From: Clostridiales bacterium
GTDB taxonomy: Bacteria; Bacillota; Clostridia; Christensenellales; Pumilibacteraceae
Direction: 5' to 3'
DNA length: 64,000 bases
Assembly: GCA_029055565.1 (NCBI GenBank)
Contig: JAIDCZ010000005.1
Span: 59,598 to 123,597 of the forward strand
A model generated the notes under the pieces. It made no database searches. It was not told the origin of the DNA and was given only the letters and a program-made list of their open reading frames with translations. The first letter of the stretch is position 1; each line of letters opens with the position of its first letter. The translations under genes and the position numbers were made by a program. This document shows positions 33,007 through 44,900 of the stretch, piece by piece.

Positions 33007-34572
33007 TTAATTCATTTGCGCAATAAGCGAGTCAACGTTGTTGCCGCTTATGCGCGCACCGGACTTCCATACGGCAGTGGGCGCAGAGCCGTGCAGATTG
33101 TCCGCACTCGAACCCATAGGACTGCTGCCCGAAGTGCAGAACGGAATTATGGTCTTGCCCGAAAAATCGTATTTTTCCAAAAATGTATAAATAATTTTGG
33201 GTGCTTGCCCCCACCAAATGGGATAGCCCAAAAACACCACGTCGTACTGCGCTATATTTTCCACATCGCCGCTGATTGCGGGGCGGGCCGAGCTGTCGTT
33301 CTGCTCGCGATTAGCGCGGCAATCGGTGTTGTAATTAAGGTCGGCGCTCGTGTACGGAACGGCCGGCGTTATTTGGTAAAGGTACGAATCGTCTACCTTG
33401 TCTTGAATGCTCTGTGCCACGGACTTGGTGGTGTTGGTGCAAGAGAAGTACGCAACGAGCACCTTGGTTTTGCCGCTCGGCGCGCTCGAGTAAACGAGCC
33501 GAACGTTGAGGTTGCCGTAATTCCACATAGTGGCGCTTTTGCCTATAGCGTTCCATTCGGCCTCGGTGCCGGCGTAGTTTATTTGAGCAATGGTGCTGTC
33601 GGCTACGAAGTAGTTGCCTATGGTCGTGACCGACTTGGGAATATTAAGCTCGGTAATGCCGTTAGCCTTGCGGAACGCGGCCTTACCCAAAACCTTAACG
33701 CCGTCGGGAACGGACGGATTGTTCACGCCGCGAACGAGCGTTTGAGTGGCGGTTTCTATCAAGTGTCCGTTTTCACTGCGGTAAACGGCGTTGTCCTTAG
33801 CCACGGTAAAGCCCTCGAGCCCGCCGCAGTTGTTGAACGCGCTGTCGCCTATTGAGGTAACGCCTTGCGGAATGGTAATGCTTTTTAGCAAACCGTTGCC
33901 GGCAAACGCATTGTTGCCGATAGCAGTAAGCGCACTGTCCCCGCTTATCTCCACGGTAGCAAGCTCCATACGCGAGTAAAACGCATTCAAGCCGATCGTC
34001 GTTACGGTGTCGGGAATAGCCACAAAAGTAATATCCGAGGTATGTCTGCTGTACGCAAACGCGCTTTCGCCTATTTCGGTAACCGGAAGGCCCTCGTACT
34101 CGGCGGGAATGATAATCCTTTCCTCTTGTCCGTTTGCGCCCGTTACGGTATAACCGACGTCGTTGCGCTCGAATACGAGGCTGGCCGTCGGAGTTAAAAC
34201 TTCGTCAATCTGCCACTTGGCGTAAAGCGTAATATCTGCGTTTACGCGGTCGGTAGCAAACTTCCATTCCGCCGCCGTATCGGTAATATCCACAAACCAG
34301 CCGATAAAGGAATACCCCTCCCTCGCCGGCGCACTCGGCGTGCGGACGGTATTGCCCTCGCGCACGCTTTGGCTTTCCACGGCACTGCCGCCGCGGCTGT
34401 CAAACGTCACGGTATAGTATGTGCCTATAACCCCGCCGTTTCCGCCATTTCCGCCGTTTCCGCCGTTTCCGCCGTTTCCGCCGTCGGGCGTATCGCCGCC
34501 GCAACCGGTAAGAGCAAACAACGCGCACGCAATGCATGCCAAAATGACGCAAAGTAATTTTTTTGTTTTCAT
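33007..34572 (-). CDS. Surface lipoprotein with InlB repeat, BspA-type LRRs and a flavodoxin domain
   Basis: 521 residues. Signal peptide and lipobox LTGC near residue 24, then a GGN repeat linker (about 31-46), one Listeria-Bacteroides repeat (about 52-118, ending YAKW), BspA-like leucine-rich repeats (LRR_5, about 125-350, with several IPDTVTTIG-type units) and a C-terminal flavodoxin-like domain (about 365-521) with KVLVAYFSCTNTTKSVAQSI, VFLGYPIWWGQAP and IIPFCTSGSSPMGSS. The flavodoxin fold with an FMN-loop-like TNTTKS suggests electron transfer or quinone reduction outside the membrane, which is unusual. GGGAG precedes the ATG. Surface adhesion by the LRR part is the family's usual role. 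Confidence 0.85.
   Translation of the reverse strand: MKTKKLLCVILACIACALFALTGCGGDTPDGGNGGNGGNGGNGGNGGVIGTYYTVTFDSRGGSAVESQSVREGNTVRTPSAPAREGYSFIGWFVDITDTAAEWKFATDRVNADITLYAKWQIDEVLTPTASLVFERNDVGYTVTGANGQEERIIIPAEYEGLPVTEIGESAFAYSRHTSDITFVAIPDTVTTIGLNAFYSRMELATVEISGDSALTAIGNNAFAGNGLLKSITIPQGVTSIGDSAFNNCGGLEGFTVAKDNAVYRSENGHLIETATQTLVRGVNNPSVPDGVKVLGKAAFRKANGITELNIPKSVTTIGNYFVADSTIAQINYAGTEAEWNAIGKSATMWNYGNLNVRLVYSSAPSGKTKVLVAYFSCTNTTKSVAQSIQDKVDDSYLYQITPAVPYTSADLNYNTDCRANREQNDSSARPAISGDVENIAQYDVVFLGYPIWWGQAPKIIYTFLEKYDFSGKTIIPFCTSGSSPMGSSADNLHGSAPTAVWKSGARISGNNVDSLIAQMN
34437..34497. repeat. 9-bp tandem repeat (Gly-Gly-Asn linker)
   Basis: About six units of CCGCCGTTT/CCGCCATTT inside the lipoprotein gene. 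Changes in copy number keep the frame and only alter linker length. Confidence 0.75.
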
Positions 34573-34760
34573 AATACTCCCTATAATCTTTATTATGCTA
34601 TTTAATTATATCAAAACAATCACAGATTGACTTTTCGATTTCTTACTCAATAATAGATATGAATATTTCTTTCCGTAATTATTTGTTTTATTATATCACA
34701 ATCACAAATATATAGCAAGCCCTATCAATGATTACTATATTCAAAAAACCGCACAAACGC

Positions 34761-34786
34761 AAAAAACGCCTTTGAGGCGTTTTTTT
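34761..34786 (-). terminator. Terminator of the surface-protein operon
   Basis: AACGCCT / AGGCGTT stem, 3-nt loop, long T-run, after the gene ending at 34812. Confidence 0.8.
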
Positions 34787-34811
34787 GCTGTAGAGATTCA
34801 CTTACTGAAAT

Positions 34812-35045
34812 TTACTTCTTTTTGAGCGCTTCAAGCTCTGCGTACAGTCCGCGCAGTTTTTCGCGTTCCTTGTCTATAAGCTCGGAGAACACGGTAAAGT
34901 ACTGCTCGTCCTCAGGCGCCGCCTTTTTGCCGGCGAGCATTGCGCGGATAAGAGCGTTTTGCGAGCGTTCGCGTTTTTGCTCGTACGCGCGTATCTCACG
35001 CTCGCACTCGTCTATTTCTTTTTTTAGTTGACCTTTCTTAGACAT
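34812..35045 (-). CDS. Small coiled-coil protein
   Basis: 77 residues, very rich in Lys, Glu, Arg and Leu; heptad-like pattern at about 1-30 and 55-77 suggests a helical hairpin. No signal peptide or membrane segment, so probably cytoplasmic. GGAGG precedes the ATG. It is the last gene of a three-gene unit with the acidic membrane protein and the giant repeat protein. No family recognised. Confidence 0.65.
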   Translation of the reverse strand: MSKKGQLKKEIDECEREIRAYEQKRERSQNALIRAMLAGKKAAPEDEQYFTVFSELIDKEREKLRGLYAELEALKKK

Positions 35046-35062
35046 AGCTTATATCCCTCCGT

Positions 35063-35977
35063 TTAGTCTTTTTTACCATTGTCGGATTTATTGTCGGTTG
35101 CGGCGGCCTCGTCTAAAGCAGACTTATCCACTTCCTCTATTTTGAACGCCTTAACGCTGCCCGATACGACGCGTTTTACCAAGCCGCGGTTCATAAGCGA
35201 CACGTCGCCCTCGTACGGCACGTAATAGTCTTGTGCCTCGTACGCGGGGTTCTTGTACACCTTAAGCTCCTTCATTATGTCGGCTATCATTTCCTTGGCG
35301 TACCTGCATCTGCGTTCCTTGCGTATGCGGTACATAGTGGGCGTGTCCGCCATGCTCGACAGACTGGACATATCGCGTACGGAGAACTTGGTGCCGTCGT
35401 AGCTGGCCGGTTCAACTGCCACCAGCAAGCACAAGGTTTTGCCGCGCACTATAAGCTTGGCAACCGTCAAGCGCCCTACGCGGAAGGTTTCGCGCTTCCA
35501 GCTCATACGCGACTTAACCTTGCCGTAGGAAAGCAATTCATTCTTTATTTGCGAATACCATTCCTTGGACTTGTTGTTCATTTGCGCGAGCTTGGCCGTA
35601 AGACTGCGGTTGTAGCTTACGCGCTCTTGTCCCTCGGTTACGATAAGCGGAGCGTCGTCATCGTCGTCCTCCTCGTCATCGTCGTCCTCTTCGGGTTCGG
35701 GCGGCGGAGGCGGGGGCGGTGCCGCGGGAGGCTGCACAGCACTTTCGGTTGAGGCAACTATAGGTGATGTTTCCGTTACGGCCGGCGCGGGGGCGGTCTC
35801 CTCTTCGGGTTCATCCTCTGCTTGTGCGTCCCGCATTGCGTTAGGCGCCATAACGACCTTTATGACGGGTCTGCGCTTACGTAACGCTACAACAAACACA
35901 ACGCCGAGCACCGCGAGCAGTACGATAAATACTACCAGTACTATAATCAAAGTGAGTAGTAAGCTTTTGTTGTCCAT
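35063..35977 (-). CDS. Single-pass membrane protein with acidic Pro-rich linker and a conserved C-terminal domain
   Basis: 304 residues from ATG 35977, chosen because GGAG lies just upstream, within the last codons of the giant gene, and the start is 2 nt after its stop; the frame is open further upstream but would overlap. One membrane helix (about 7-31), a KRR stop-transfer, then about 90 residues of Glu/Asp/Pro/Ala including nine consecutive prolines-with-Glu and a poly-Asp stretch. Residues about 115-240 form a basic folded domain (SYNRSLTAKLAQMNNKSKEW, MSWKRETFRVGRLTVAKLIV, GKTLCLLVAVEP) that I have seen in Clostridial hypothetical proteins, function unknown. By charge the C-terminal part is probably cytoplasmic. 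Coupled to the giant protein. Confidence 0.7.
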   Translation of the reverse strand: MDNKSLLLTLIIVLVVFIVLLAVLGVVFVVALRKRRPVIKVVMAPNAMRDAQAEDEPEEETAPAPAVTETSPIVASTESAVQPPAAPPPPPPPEPEEDDDDEEDDDDDAPLIVTEGQERVSYNRSLTAKLAQMNNKSKEWYSQIKNELLSYGKVKSRMSWKRETFRVGRLTVAKLIVRGKTLCLLVAVEPASYDGTKFSVRDMSSLSSMADTPTMYRIRKERRCRYAKEMIADIMKELKVYKNPAYEAQDYYVPYEGDVSLMNRGLVKRVVSGSVKAFKIEEVDKSALDEAAATDNKSDNGKKD

Positions 35978-35979
35978 AA

Positions 35980-38900
35980 TTAGTTCTCCTTGTATCTCTT
36001 GATTGCAAAGTATATTACCACACATGCCAACATGCATGCGAATACACCTAATACGATTGCAGCTATGACAAGCTGTCTGTCAAATGCGGGGCCAATAGTG
36101 AAGCGGTATTCGGCGTGTAACGGCTCGTAGCCCGCCACGTTCAAGTCCGCATACATTATGTACGAACCCTCGGTTGTCGGCCTTTCTGTTAAAATCTTAT
36201 TGGGATTATTAACGTTTACGTACGTATAAACTATTTGATCGGAACCTACGCTTGCAGCGCCGGTAGGCAAGTTGCCCTTTACGTCCTCCGCAGACCAGTC
36301 CTTGATGTTAGGCGCCGCCGTCCAGCCGTTGGGCGAAAGCTTAACCGTAAAGTCTACCGACATTGATATGCTTCTGCTGTACAGCGCCGAAAGCGTTACC
36401 GTAACGGTGTAGTCGCCGGCATCGGTGGGCATTTGCTTGCTGCTGATGCCCGTTTCCTTGTTGGTGTACACGTACGAGATTTCGGCGTCGTCGATTGACG
36501 GTTTGACGGTCGGGTCTGCCCAATCTTTTCTTTCACCCAAATACAGTAGCGTCGAAATGCGCAGCTCCTCATCGAATGACAACGGACGAGGGTCGATAAT
36601 TACGGGTATCTCGTATTCTGCCAAGGCGTCAGACTTACCGTCTTCTTCGGGTATACCGTTGGACGACGCCACCAAAATGTACGAACCGTACTCGACGGGA
36701 ATGTATATATCCGACTCGTACTTGCTGCCCTTTTTCAATACCACGTTGGTCATGCTCGCGTCAACCTTTTTCCCTCGAGAGCCGTCCTCGTTGCGTACGT
36801 AGAACACAAAGTTGGGTAAGCCACGCAAAGGCGTGCCCGACGGAGCATTAAACAATCCGTCGATATTTGCAACCCAACCTTTAATAGTGGGAAGCTCCTC
36901 CCAATGGTTGGACTGGCCCGCGCCTTTTACGCCTATGCTGAACCTGTAATCTCCCACAAGCGGCGAGTTGTACTGTCCCACCGTCGCGTTTACCAAAGCG
37001 GTTAATACGTACTCGCCCTTGGGCGCCAAATTCAAGTTGTTAAGCTCAACTACAAGCTCAAGCTCGTCACTGTCGTTAGCTTTTTTGTACTCACCCTTAA
37101 AGTACACAATACCGTCGGCGTCGCCCGTTATGGTTATTGCGGGCGCACCGTATAGGGCTACCGCGCTGGGCAGTTCGTCAGTCCAGTGATTGACTTCCCA
37201 CGACTTGATTGTGGGGTACTTGGTGAACGTATTGATTGCTCCCGTGACGGCAAATCTGTTGTCCGCAGTAAAGCCGTTGTAGTTGGTGGTCTCCTCAACG
37301 TGCATCCTTATCGTATAGTACGTAAGGTTATTGTCCTTGCTTGTGCCGCCCGTAAGCTTGCGCAAAGCAGCCTCCACTTTGCTGTCCTTTTGCACAAGTC
37401 CGTTAGCCGTAAGCGAGAACTCCGATAGATCGGGCAGTGCCTTAAAGCTATCGCCCATTCCGGTACCGATAGAGAATTTGATCGTCGTTTTTTCCAATTC
37501 CGCTATTTCGGGCGTGCCGGTTATCACGTTGATTTCTCTATCGAACGAACCCCACGTCCAACCGATCATGCCGAGATTAGTCACGGCGCGGTTGGTTGCT
37601 TTTTCTATCGTAACGTTAAGCGTTTTGCTTATTTCGTCATAGTTGGCAGTTTTATCTACAATAAACTTGATTACGTATTCGCCAACGGCAGTGGGCATTG
37701 AGGTGAGTTTATCTCCGGACGCGGTAGTATACTCGTAACGAACGTTGCCGTACTTAGCCTTGGCCGTAGGCAAAACGTTGGGTGTGCCGTACGCCCACTT
37801 ATTGTTTACGGCACCGCTGATTTGAGGCGCTTCGTCCCACTTGTTTTCTACCTTTGCGATACTGAATTCCACTTTGTCAGACAATGCCGCCCAGTTGACG
37901 GTAGCCGGTGCGGAAACTATAAGCTCGTAATTGCCCACGTCAAGCTTGGATATAGCCTCGCTTATGGTAACCGCCGCGCTGTCGCCGTTGCTTACGCCGT
38001 AATCGAGCGTGACGTACTGCAATGCCGAACTTGCTCCCGCCTTGCGTATTTCCACGTACACGGTTTTGCCGTATACGGGAACGGCTTTCGTCCATATTAC
38101 CGTACTATTCCAGTCCCAGCTCAACCCGGCTTTTGCAGCGGCGTTTGTAACGCTGAGCGAACCGCTTGCAACCCAGTCGTTTTGCCAGCTGTTATCGGCG
38201 GGGCTTACGGTAAGCATGCGAACGGCCGAAGCTCCATCGTAGTCGTAGGTAGCGGCAATCGCTATCGTAACGTTGTACGAGCCCGCGTTAAGTGCGCTGA
38301 CCGCATCTTTAAAGTCCGCATACGACTCGTAAACCGTTTTGTTAAGCGTATAGGTTACGGTCTCTTCGCCGTGTGCCGCTTTTATCGTAAACGTATTGAG
38401 TACGGTCTTGTTTACAGTTTCATTGTCCTCATTCAAACCGCACGCCCACTGTGCCGTAAGCGCGTCGGGTATTTGCGTAAACCGATTGTCGTACGTACTG
38501 ATTATAAGTCGCGTATCGGTAGCGCCTATTCCGTAATAATTATCGGTCGTAGTAATCGCTACGGAAGCGCGTATTACGTACTCGCCCGAGGGCAATGCCT
38601 TGATAGCATTAAACAATCCCGCATAATCCAAGCTATCCGTGTTGCGCGACGTGTAGTCCGCATTTAACAGCGCGTAATTGACGGTACCGGCGATTGGCGT
38701 AAGCTGTGCGTACAATTTGGCAAACTCGGCTTGATTGAAAGCCGCGGCCTTAATCTCGCTGTATTTCTTGTTGATTTGAGTTACTATACTCTCGTTTGTC
38801 CAGCCGTTGGTCGCACGCGCAACGGTAAACGTACGCGTGGTGTAAGGCGACTGTTCGCTGTACAACGCGGAATACGTGCCGTCGGGGCTTGCGAGCACCC

Positions 38901-41900
38901 AAGCCGACAGCGTGTAGCTGCCCACGTCAAGCGAAGCTAACCGCTCCTGCAATTTTTGATATGCGGGCTTGCTCGCGTCGGTTATAATCAGCTCGTCGTC
39001 CAGCTTGTATATGACGGCGCTTGCATCGCCGTATACCGTTTCGCCGTAGGTAAACGTAGTGGTCTCGTTGTAGCTGCCGTAAGTGTAGCTCGACACGGCG
39101 GGCGCTTGACCTACCTTCCAACCGTTTTCCGCTCTGCCTACCGTAAAGGTGGTGGATTGCCTCAAAAAGTCAAGACTGTCGCCTGCGGGGACATAAACGG
39201 TAAGCGTGTAGCTGTTAGGTTTAAGCGCGTTAAGCAGCTTTGCCACAGCGTCCGAAACGACCAACACCTTGGCGTCGTTTGCACTGAGCGTAAACCCGTC
39301 AAGAATATTGATAGCGCCGTTGGAAATAACAGTGCCGTCGTACGCAACAAAATCGCTTGCGCTTAACGCTTCGCCCGTTTTGGTAGTAATGGTAAACTGT
39401 GCGGGTTGGTTGTTTCGTCCCGAACCGCTGAACAGATTAACAGACGGGTCGTAGCCGTTCCAATTCCACGCGATTACGCCGGGGCTTGTTACCCAAGCGT
39501 TTTCGCCCGCGGCAATGCTGAACAAGCAATATCCCACAAGCTCGGTGTAATTGTCCGTGCCCGCAACGTACGCTCTAAGCCAGTACGAGCCCGCTTGATA
39601 GCTGTACGTATTTTCCCAAACCGCGTCGTCCGCGGGGGCAATCTTGTTGCCGTTGCCGTCCACCTTATCGTTAGCCGACGGATTGGCATACGTAAACACA
39701 ACGTTGTTTTTGCCGAACGTAGGCGTTGCAGACGGATACGCAATGCTGCCGCCGTAGCCGCCTACTATTACGTTTGGACCTTGATTGGGCACCCAAGTGT
39801 TGGTCGCCCGATTTACAACAAAGTTTTTGGCTTTTGCGTCGTCGCCGTCGAGCGCCGAATAGCTATCCGTCTCACCGACAGTTACGGTAATGGTATAGCC
39901 GCCGGTCACAACGTCCAAAGCGCGCAGCCTACTGTTAAGCGCGGCAATATCGTTTACATTGGCGTTTCCGTCGGTGTAGTGAACCGTAGATTCAAATACA
40001 ATCAAGCCCGTCGCCTTAACGGTGACGACCACCTGTGCCGCCGAACCTTGTGCCGGCACGGGGAAGGTAGCCGCAGTAAGTCCGGTGTCTATTTTGCTTT
40101 CTACGTCGTTCCATTCCCACTCGGACGACATAACGAGATCGCTATCGCTATTCCACGAATTGTTAGCCTTTGTGATAATAAGTCTGACGGTATCTACAAG
40201 CGCGCTGTACTCGTCGGTAGCGGTTACAGTGGCGACAATAAGATATTCGCCCACGCCGTTACTGCTTATATATCCGATAACGTCGTTTGTGTCCTTGCCG
40301 TTAACAGTAATCACAACAGTACCGTATGTGGGCGTAAACTCTATAAACGACAAATCCTCGCCGTACGCCTTTTCGATTTCTACGGCTTCGGAAGTTCCGT
40401 TGCCGACTTTATCGTTCCAAGTATTAGTCATTACGCTGATAATTACCGTGACGGAATAATCGAGCGCAGTGTAGTTGGTATCGCCGTCTACGTGCGCGGT
40501 TACCGTATACTCGCCCGCTTTGCGGCTGTTAAGCGTATTTTCCAAACCGGTCCATGATGAACCGCCATACAATTCATTGTCGCCATTTAACAGCTTGTAT
40601 TCGATAGGCTTGCCCCATGAAGGCGTGCCCAACACCGGCTGTGCGACAGCTTCGTTTGTGCCGCCCAATATCCAGTTATATTCCTTGCCGTTGTTAGCGG
40701 TAGTCGCGGTATTCCAAGTCGGATTCTTTTTGCCGATGACAAAGCTGACGATATAAACAAGCGCGTTGTAGTTGCCGTCGCCGTACGCAGTGACCTCCAA
40801 CAAATAATCTCCCGCGTTGGCCGTCCCGATGACGCTTGCGCCGACCTCGGTGCCTTTGACCCACGTTCCGTTTTCGTTGACGGCAACAAAATACTTGCAA
40901 GTATAATCATCTGCCGCAAGATTGCCATGCTTTGCCGCGCCGAAGTTGACGGCATTTGCAGTGCTGTCGTACTGACTGTAAATCCAGCCCGTGATAGACG
41001 GAACGGTATCCCACTCGTTGTCCGTCTTGGCTACGGCAAACTGCTTACTCCATTCCGCGGCGGTAAAGCTCGACGTTTCGCCAGAAGTAGCTTTAATGCT
41101 ATACGTGCCCGCATTCAAGCCGTTGAGCTTGGCTTTGAGATCTGCGTACGACATATCTTTGAGCGCAACGTTGCCGATTTTGACAATGCCGTTTTCCGTT
41201 TCGTCGACATTGCCGTTTACTACGTAACGCACCGTGTATGTAGCAGCCGTACCGTACGTCGGAATTCCGTTTGTAAACAAGCTATCCGTGAACAAGCCGT
41301 AAGTCCAACCGTCGATTGCCGGCGGAGTTGCATTCTGCCAATAATTGTTGGTTTGAGAAACGGTAAAATTGATGACGTTGTCATCAGCGTCGAGCGCTTC
41401 GTAGTTATCCGTACCCGCAAAAGAAACCTTTAATGTATAAGTACCCGCAAAGAGCGAAGCAAAGTCGTACAAATCGGACTCGGTAAATGTGACAGCAGCA
41501 AAGCCATTGTCGCCCTCTTTTGTAAGCGTGTATTGTACCTCGCTGTCGCCCTCTTTAAGCGAAGGCACGCCGGCAATAAAATAGCCGTTGTCATACGCGC
41601 CGTAAGTCCAACCGAGCAATCTCGGCCTTGTCGCCCAGCTATTGTCGATTTTTGATACCTTAAACGTGGAGGTCGACGTTATACCGTCGTAGTTATCCGT
41701 TTTGGGATACGTGGCCGTAAACGTATAATCGCCCGCCGCCAAAGCGGTAAGCGCGTCGACAGAGCTTTGCGTAAGCGCGCCGTCAGTGACGGTAAGCGAT
41801 ATTGCCGCCGTAAGCGTGCCGCCGGTAACACTATACGTTACCTCGGCGCTTGTGTCGTCTTGCCTTGCTGGTACGCCCGCCGTAAACAGTGCAGTATTGA

Positions 41901-44900
41901 AGCTTTTATAGTCCCAACCGCGCAAGCTCGGCAAAGGATTCCAACCGTTGACGTACTTGCCTACCGTGAATTTAATTTCGTCGGTAAGCTCTTCATAGTT
42001 ATCCGTGCCCGCATAATAAACGCTTAAAGTGTAATTGCCGGCGTTGAGCGTGGCAAAGTCATACGGATCGGACTGAGTAAACGTGACGGACGCAAAGTTA
42101 TCGTCGCCGTCCTTGGTGAGCGTATATTTGACTACGGCGGACACCTCGCCCTCCAAGCTTTCTCGGAACGTGGGAACACCGGCTATAAAATAGCTGTTGT
42201 CAAACGAGCCGTATGTCCAGCCTATCACTCTAGGTTTGGTCGACCAGCTGTTGGTTGTCGGCGTTACGGTAAACGTCAAAGGCGTATTCAAAATAGCATA
42301 GCTTTCCGTACCGTCTTGGTGTGCCAACAGCGTATACGTGCCTTTTGACAACTTGTTAAGCAGGTCGGAAACCTTTTCGCCGTCTTTAACGTCGTTTAAC
42401 GTTTTAAATTCGCCTATAAGTACTTCGCCCGCAGTTGTTGTACCGGCGTATAGAGTGTAAGTGATATCGGCAGTTGCGCCAAACTCCGTTTCGCCCGTCT
42501 GAAAATTGTTTTCTGTAAATTGCTTGTAGATCCAGCCGGTAATGTACGGCGTGACTTTCCAAGTGTTGGTAGCTTGCGTTACGGAGAACGTCATGGATTG
42601 ACTAAGCTCGCTGTAATCGTCATCGCCTACTTGGTGCGCAATCAACGTGTACGTACCTTGCGGCAAATCGGAGAAAATATCACTAACCTTTTTACCGTCA
42701 ATAACGTCGTTTAACGTTTTAAACTCATCAATCAACACTTCGCCGCTTGACGTTGTTCCTCTGTGCAGCTTGTAAGTAATAGTACTTACAGATCCTAATT
42801 CGGTCGTGCCGGCATGAAAATTACTTTCGCTGAACAGCTTGTATGCCCAACCGGTCATAACGGGCATGGCAGTCCAAGTGTTGGACGCCTTGGTTACGGC
42901 AAAAGTAATAGGCATACTGAGTCCGCCATAGTTGTCGGTATCGGCTACGACGGCAACAATGGTGTACGTTTTTGCGGGCAATGTCTTTAACATATTGGCG
43001 ACGGAAACGTCTTTTCCATCGACTTTTACAATATCTGTTAAGCTATGGAAGGTATACAACGGAGTGTCGGTTGCAGTGTCGCCCACGTACAAACCGTACT
43101 CAACTTGGCTGTTAAATCGGTCCGCGCCGAAACGGACGTTGCTTTCGGCAAAGCCCATGTACGCCCAGCTGTTAATAAACGGCGTAGTAGTCCAAGCATT
43201 GTTGGCCTTTGATACGACAAATATCATGGGCATGCTCAATGCGCTGTAATCATCCGTACCGATTAGACTAGCCGTCAACGTATACGTATTGACTTCCAAA
43301 TTATTAAGCGTATCGGAAATCTTTTCGCCGTCCACGATATCGTCCAATGTCTTAAACGTTTTAAGCGCAGTACCGCTTGCGGTATTACCTTCGTACAGCT
43401 TGTAAGTAATATCGTCATTATTGCCGAACCGCGCCTCGCCGATTTGGAAGGTAGAAGCGGAGAACCCATTGTACGTCCAGCCTATGATATACGGCGTGAT
43501 CGTCCACGAGTTTGCGGCTTGCATAACGACAACCGTGGAGTACGCTTGCTCGGTCATTAAATAACCGTTTACGTTGTACGTAGTATCGTTAATCTTATTA
43601 CTCGGGTTTATATATCCGCACAGATAGTACGTGCCCGCGTTCAATCCTTTAAGCGTGGTTGCGACTTCATCACTTACCTTGCCGTCGGCATCCACTTCAA
43701 AATATTCGGAAGCCACCGCGTCGTTCACAGTAAGCGTGCCGTCGACGTCCACCCATTCGTATTCGTCGCCCACTTTCTTACCCAAACGGTAATAAACATC
43801 CGCGCCGTCAAACGCAAGTCCGTCCGCTATAAAGTTGATATCCTTGTTGAACCCGTCGTACGTCCACGGCGCTATTTGCGGCGCAACGGTAAAGGAATTG
43901 GTTGCGGGCACTATGTCGAAGTAAACGATAAGCGTTTGCTTATCGTCGGAAATATCGATCCTCACGCCAAGGTCGCCGCCCGCTACGTCGTTTTCCCAGC
44001 CGGTAAGAAGCTCGCCCTCCAACGTAAGCGAAACCGACGCGCCTTCACGCACGTTAATATAATCGACCTTGTCGTCAAACGATTCTTGGTACTGCTGACT
44101 GCGCGGCACGCGAGTGTGCACTTCGTCGCCGGTGTACGCTACGTTTTTAAAGTACGGATCGTCGTCGTTGTAAACTCTGTCGTAAATTTGCTTTATGCTT
44201 ACGCCCTCGCTAAGCCGAGTCGTAAACTCGTAAGCAGTACGATTTGCGTCGTTAGGTCCGCCGACGGTAACGTAGTTTTTGGCGGCAATGCTGTAATACA
44301 GCGTATACCGTCCCGCTTGCGTTATCATTTGATTTATTTCGTCGTAGGTAACGTAATTGGAGCTACTCCAAGTACTGCGGTTATACTTTACCGTAACGGC
44401 AGACTCGTAATATTCCTTTTTGTCGGCATCGCCCAAATCGCGCCAATAGCTAGCTATCGTGCCGTCGCTAAGCGGCAAGTTGAGCGTGTCGTTAAGCAGC
44501 GACACCTCCTCGCTCAAATCCTTGTGAAGCACGTTTTCACTCAACAAATAGGAGTTGATATATTCGCCGTTGCTTTGCAATGTACCTTTAATGGCGTCTT
44601 GAATGCCGTTAGCGCCGGTAATAAGGGACGCGTCCAACGGCGCAGGCAATACGGTAAGCCAGTACTCGCCGCGTATTTGGTTAGGCTCGCTTGCCGCAAT
44701 CTGCGACGCGTTAATTTCGCCGAATAGCTTAAGAGTGTACTTACCGGCGGGCATGGTTTTGTTAAAGTAGTAATCGAGCCTTTGTGTGGTGGCGGTGTTG
44801 GTAGTACCCAACTGCATGTCGGTTACCAGCCTATGCGTCTTGCCCTCCAAGTCCACGTAAATTACGTCGAACTTAATAGTGCCGTACTTATCGCCTCTAA

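Noticed and set aside
36270..43910. Possible CRISPR array in the repeat-rich 36-44 kb region
   Set aside because: Repeats are 260-360 bp, divergent and in frame inside one gene; there are no short identical repeats with spacers and no cas genes anywhere in the window.
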